The notes under the pieces were generated by a model, which saw nothing but the letters and a program-made list of their open reading frames with translations, made no database searches and had not been told where the DNA came from. Positions 62,681-64,000 of a DNA stretch of 64,000 nucleotides are shown piece after piece. How positions within the stretch are numbered: the first letter of the stretch is position 1; each line of letters begins with the position of its first letter. A program made the translations under genes and the position numbers. Origin of the DNA: Lepas anatifera (taxonomy: Eukaryota; Arthropoda; Thecostraca; Lepadidae); the NCBI GenBank assembly GCA_034440635.1, contig JAOTON010000337.1, positions 1,613,501-1,677,500 on the forward strand. Reading direction: 5' to 3'.

Positions 62681-64000
62681 GTCACGGCGGCCAACGACGG
62701 TCAAGGCGCGCTGTCCATTATGCTGGAGGGGATTGTGGCGCAACCGACCAGGGCGACGACCCATCGACAAAAATGTCCTGACCAGTAGAGACGAGAGCAC
62801 GATAAGCACCGTCACATCTGCATAGCCTGAGCGGTACCACCAGACGGAACGACTCCGCTATCGTTGGGGCTTTAGGCCTCACTTGATCAGATGATAATTT
62901 GCGCACCGAAATCGATCATTTGTACATGGCCATTGAATTTTGCGACTTCTAAATACGGGATACATACATTACCACGTAGTTGGCATCCGACCTGGCGCCT
63001 GCAAACGATAGCATGTCTGTTTTATCCTCGCCAGCCCTGATATCACGGCGTTCTATCCATTCAATATCCCTACTGATTGCCTTTAACTTCTATTTTTTTG
63101 TAAAAAAACTCCAACGTAGCGGTGTAATGCTCCTGATTTCCCATTCGACGCAGCAATGTGCTAACGAACCAAGTGACTACCTCTTCCAAACACTGGAAGT
63201 AACTTGGTGCAGCCCTGGCAGAAAGAAATGACAGTTCTGGGGTTCACAGCAAAAATTGACTGATTCCTTTAAGTATAAATATTCCCGGTACAATCATACG
63301 GGGCTCCTCCCAACCATGTGTCTGGCAAACATTGGGTAAATAATATTTCGGTTTGCGCGGAACCTTTAACCATTTCGAATGTTGGGTTTTGACTATATAG
63401 CCAAGGACCACAATTGCATTCTATGGTGAATAGACTTTGACAATTTATGAGCTTTGTGTTCCCCAAGGAATCATGAAAACAACAATCAACCACCGGATGT
63501 ATGCGTGGAGGTGCCGCCTGTGCAGTAGAGTTCAAAATCGTGACATTTCAAGACGGTGGCGACCCCTTTTAGACATCCGTTCGCGCCGGGTACTTGGTAG
63601 TCATGGCACGGCACGCGGAGAGGCTGAATTTTGGCAAACAATCGTCGTCCAACGGAATATTTCAAGAGGGAAAAGTTTTTTTAGAATCGCATGTTACATA
63701 AGAAAATAGCCTGGACCGATCCAAACTAGTAAACTATAAAGTTTGCCTCCTCAAACAACCACTACTAGTGAACAGTTTTGTATCCGCAATATCACAACTC
63801 AAGTTGCCAGGATGTTTAATCGCCTGCCCGCTCGAGTCCTGGACTCGAAATGAATCTAATACACTGGGATTAAACATTCGGGCACAGACCTTCATCAGAA
63901 TCAGGAGGTAAACGATAAAACCAACGTTAAGATAGTCCAACTGAAGATTTAGAACATGTCTTCTCTACCCAGAGTCACTTCTTTATTGTTTGCATACCTG
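62681..64000. other. Probable intron or flank upstream of the tail-anchored-protein exon
   Basis: It should be intronic for the - strand gene if the exon call is right. Frames at 63269-63535 and 63437-63709 are open but unrecognised. Confidence 0.3.

Overview
The window is nuclear DNA of an animal, most likely an invertebrate. It has spliced genes with GT-AG introns, a metazoan-type GTPBP10, a metazoan LAT-type amino-acid transporter, an I/R1-type LINE with RNase H, a tRNA-derived SINE, and very many non-autonomous DNA transposons (MITEs). I see no prokaryotic operons, CRISPR arrays, rRNA genes or canonical tRNA genes. The species cannot be fixed from this sequence alone.

Layout. Region 1-4.3 kb: no recognised gene, one TIR element (2404-2920) and a long hairpin (3575-3704). 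Region 4.3-11.05 kb: a complete six-exon GTPBP10 gene on the + strand (386 codons), with minisatellites in introns 3 and 4. Region 11.8-16.8 kb: a 4.95-kb hAT-like non-autonomous element with an exact 8-bp target duplication. It is filled with a ~20-bp satellite, carries a nested TTAA element, and has a triplicated right end. Region 16.9-27.2 kb: a cluster of TTAA-flanked, AGGTCA-rich MITEs interrupted by hAT-type MITEs, plus a second satellite-bearing hAT-like element (24619-26464). Region 28.46-29.995 kb: an intronless SLC7/LAT-like transporter. Region 30-36 kb: small MITEs and a decayed LINE reverse transcriptase split by a tRNA-derived SINE. Region 36.07-53.36 kb: a nested complex. A hAT-like element was split by an I/R1-type LINE insertion (8.0 kb between 13-bp target duplications). 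A second, inverted copy of that hAT-like element sits inside a mariner-like MITE and was itself hit by two inverted, nearly identical 1.57-kb elements. Region 53.8-62 kb: two more hAT MITEs, a 96-nt hairpin, a GA/GGGAGAGC microsatellite and long unassigned sequence. Region 62.48-62.68 kb: the last coding exon (- strand) of an unrecognised, probably tail-anchored membrane protein.

The three host genes show no common pathway: a mitochondrial ribosome-assembly GTPase, a plasma-membrane amino-acid transporter and a tail-anchored protein. Most of the sequence is transposon-derived. Relative insertion order can be read from empty sites and target duplications. The most unusual host-gene feature is that the minisatellite in GTPBP10 intron 3 is built from about 22 copies of that intron's own 3' splice site.
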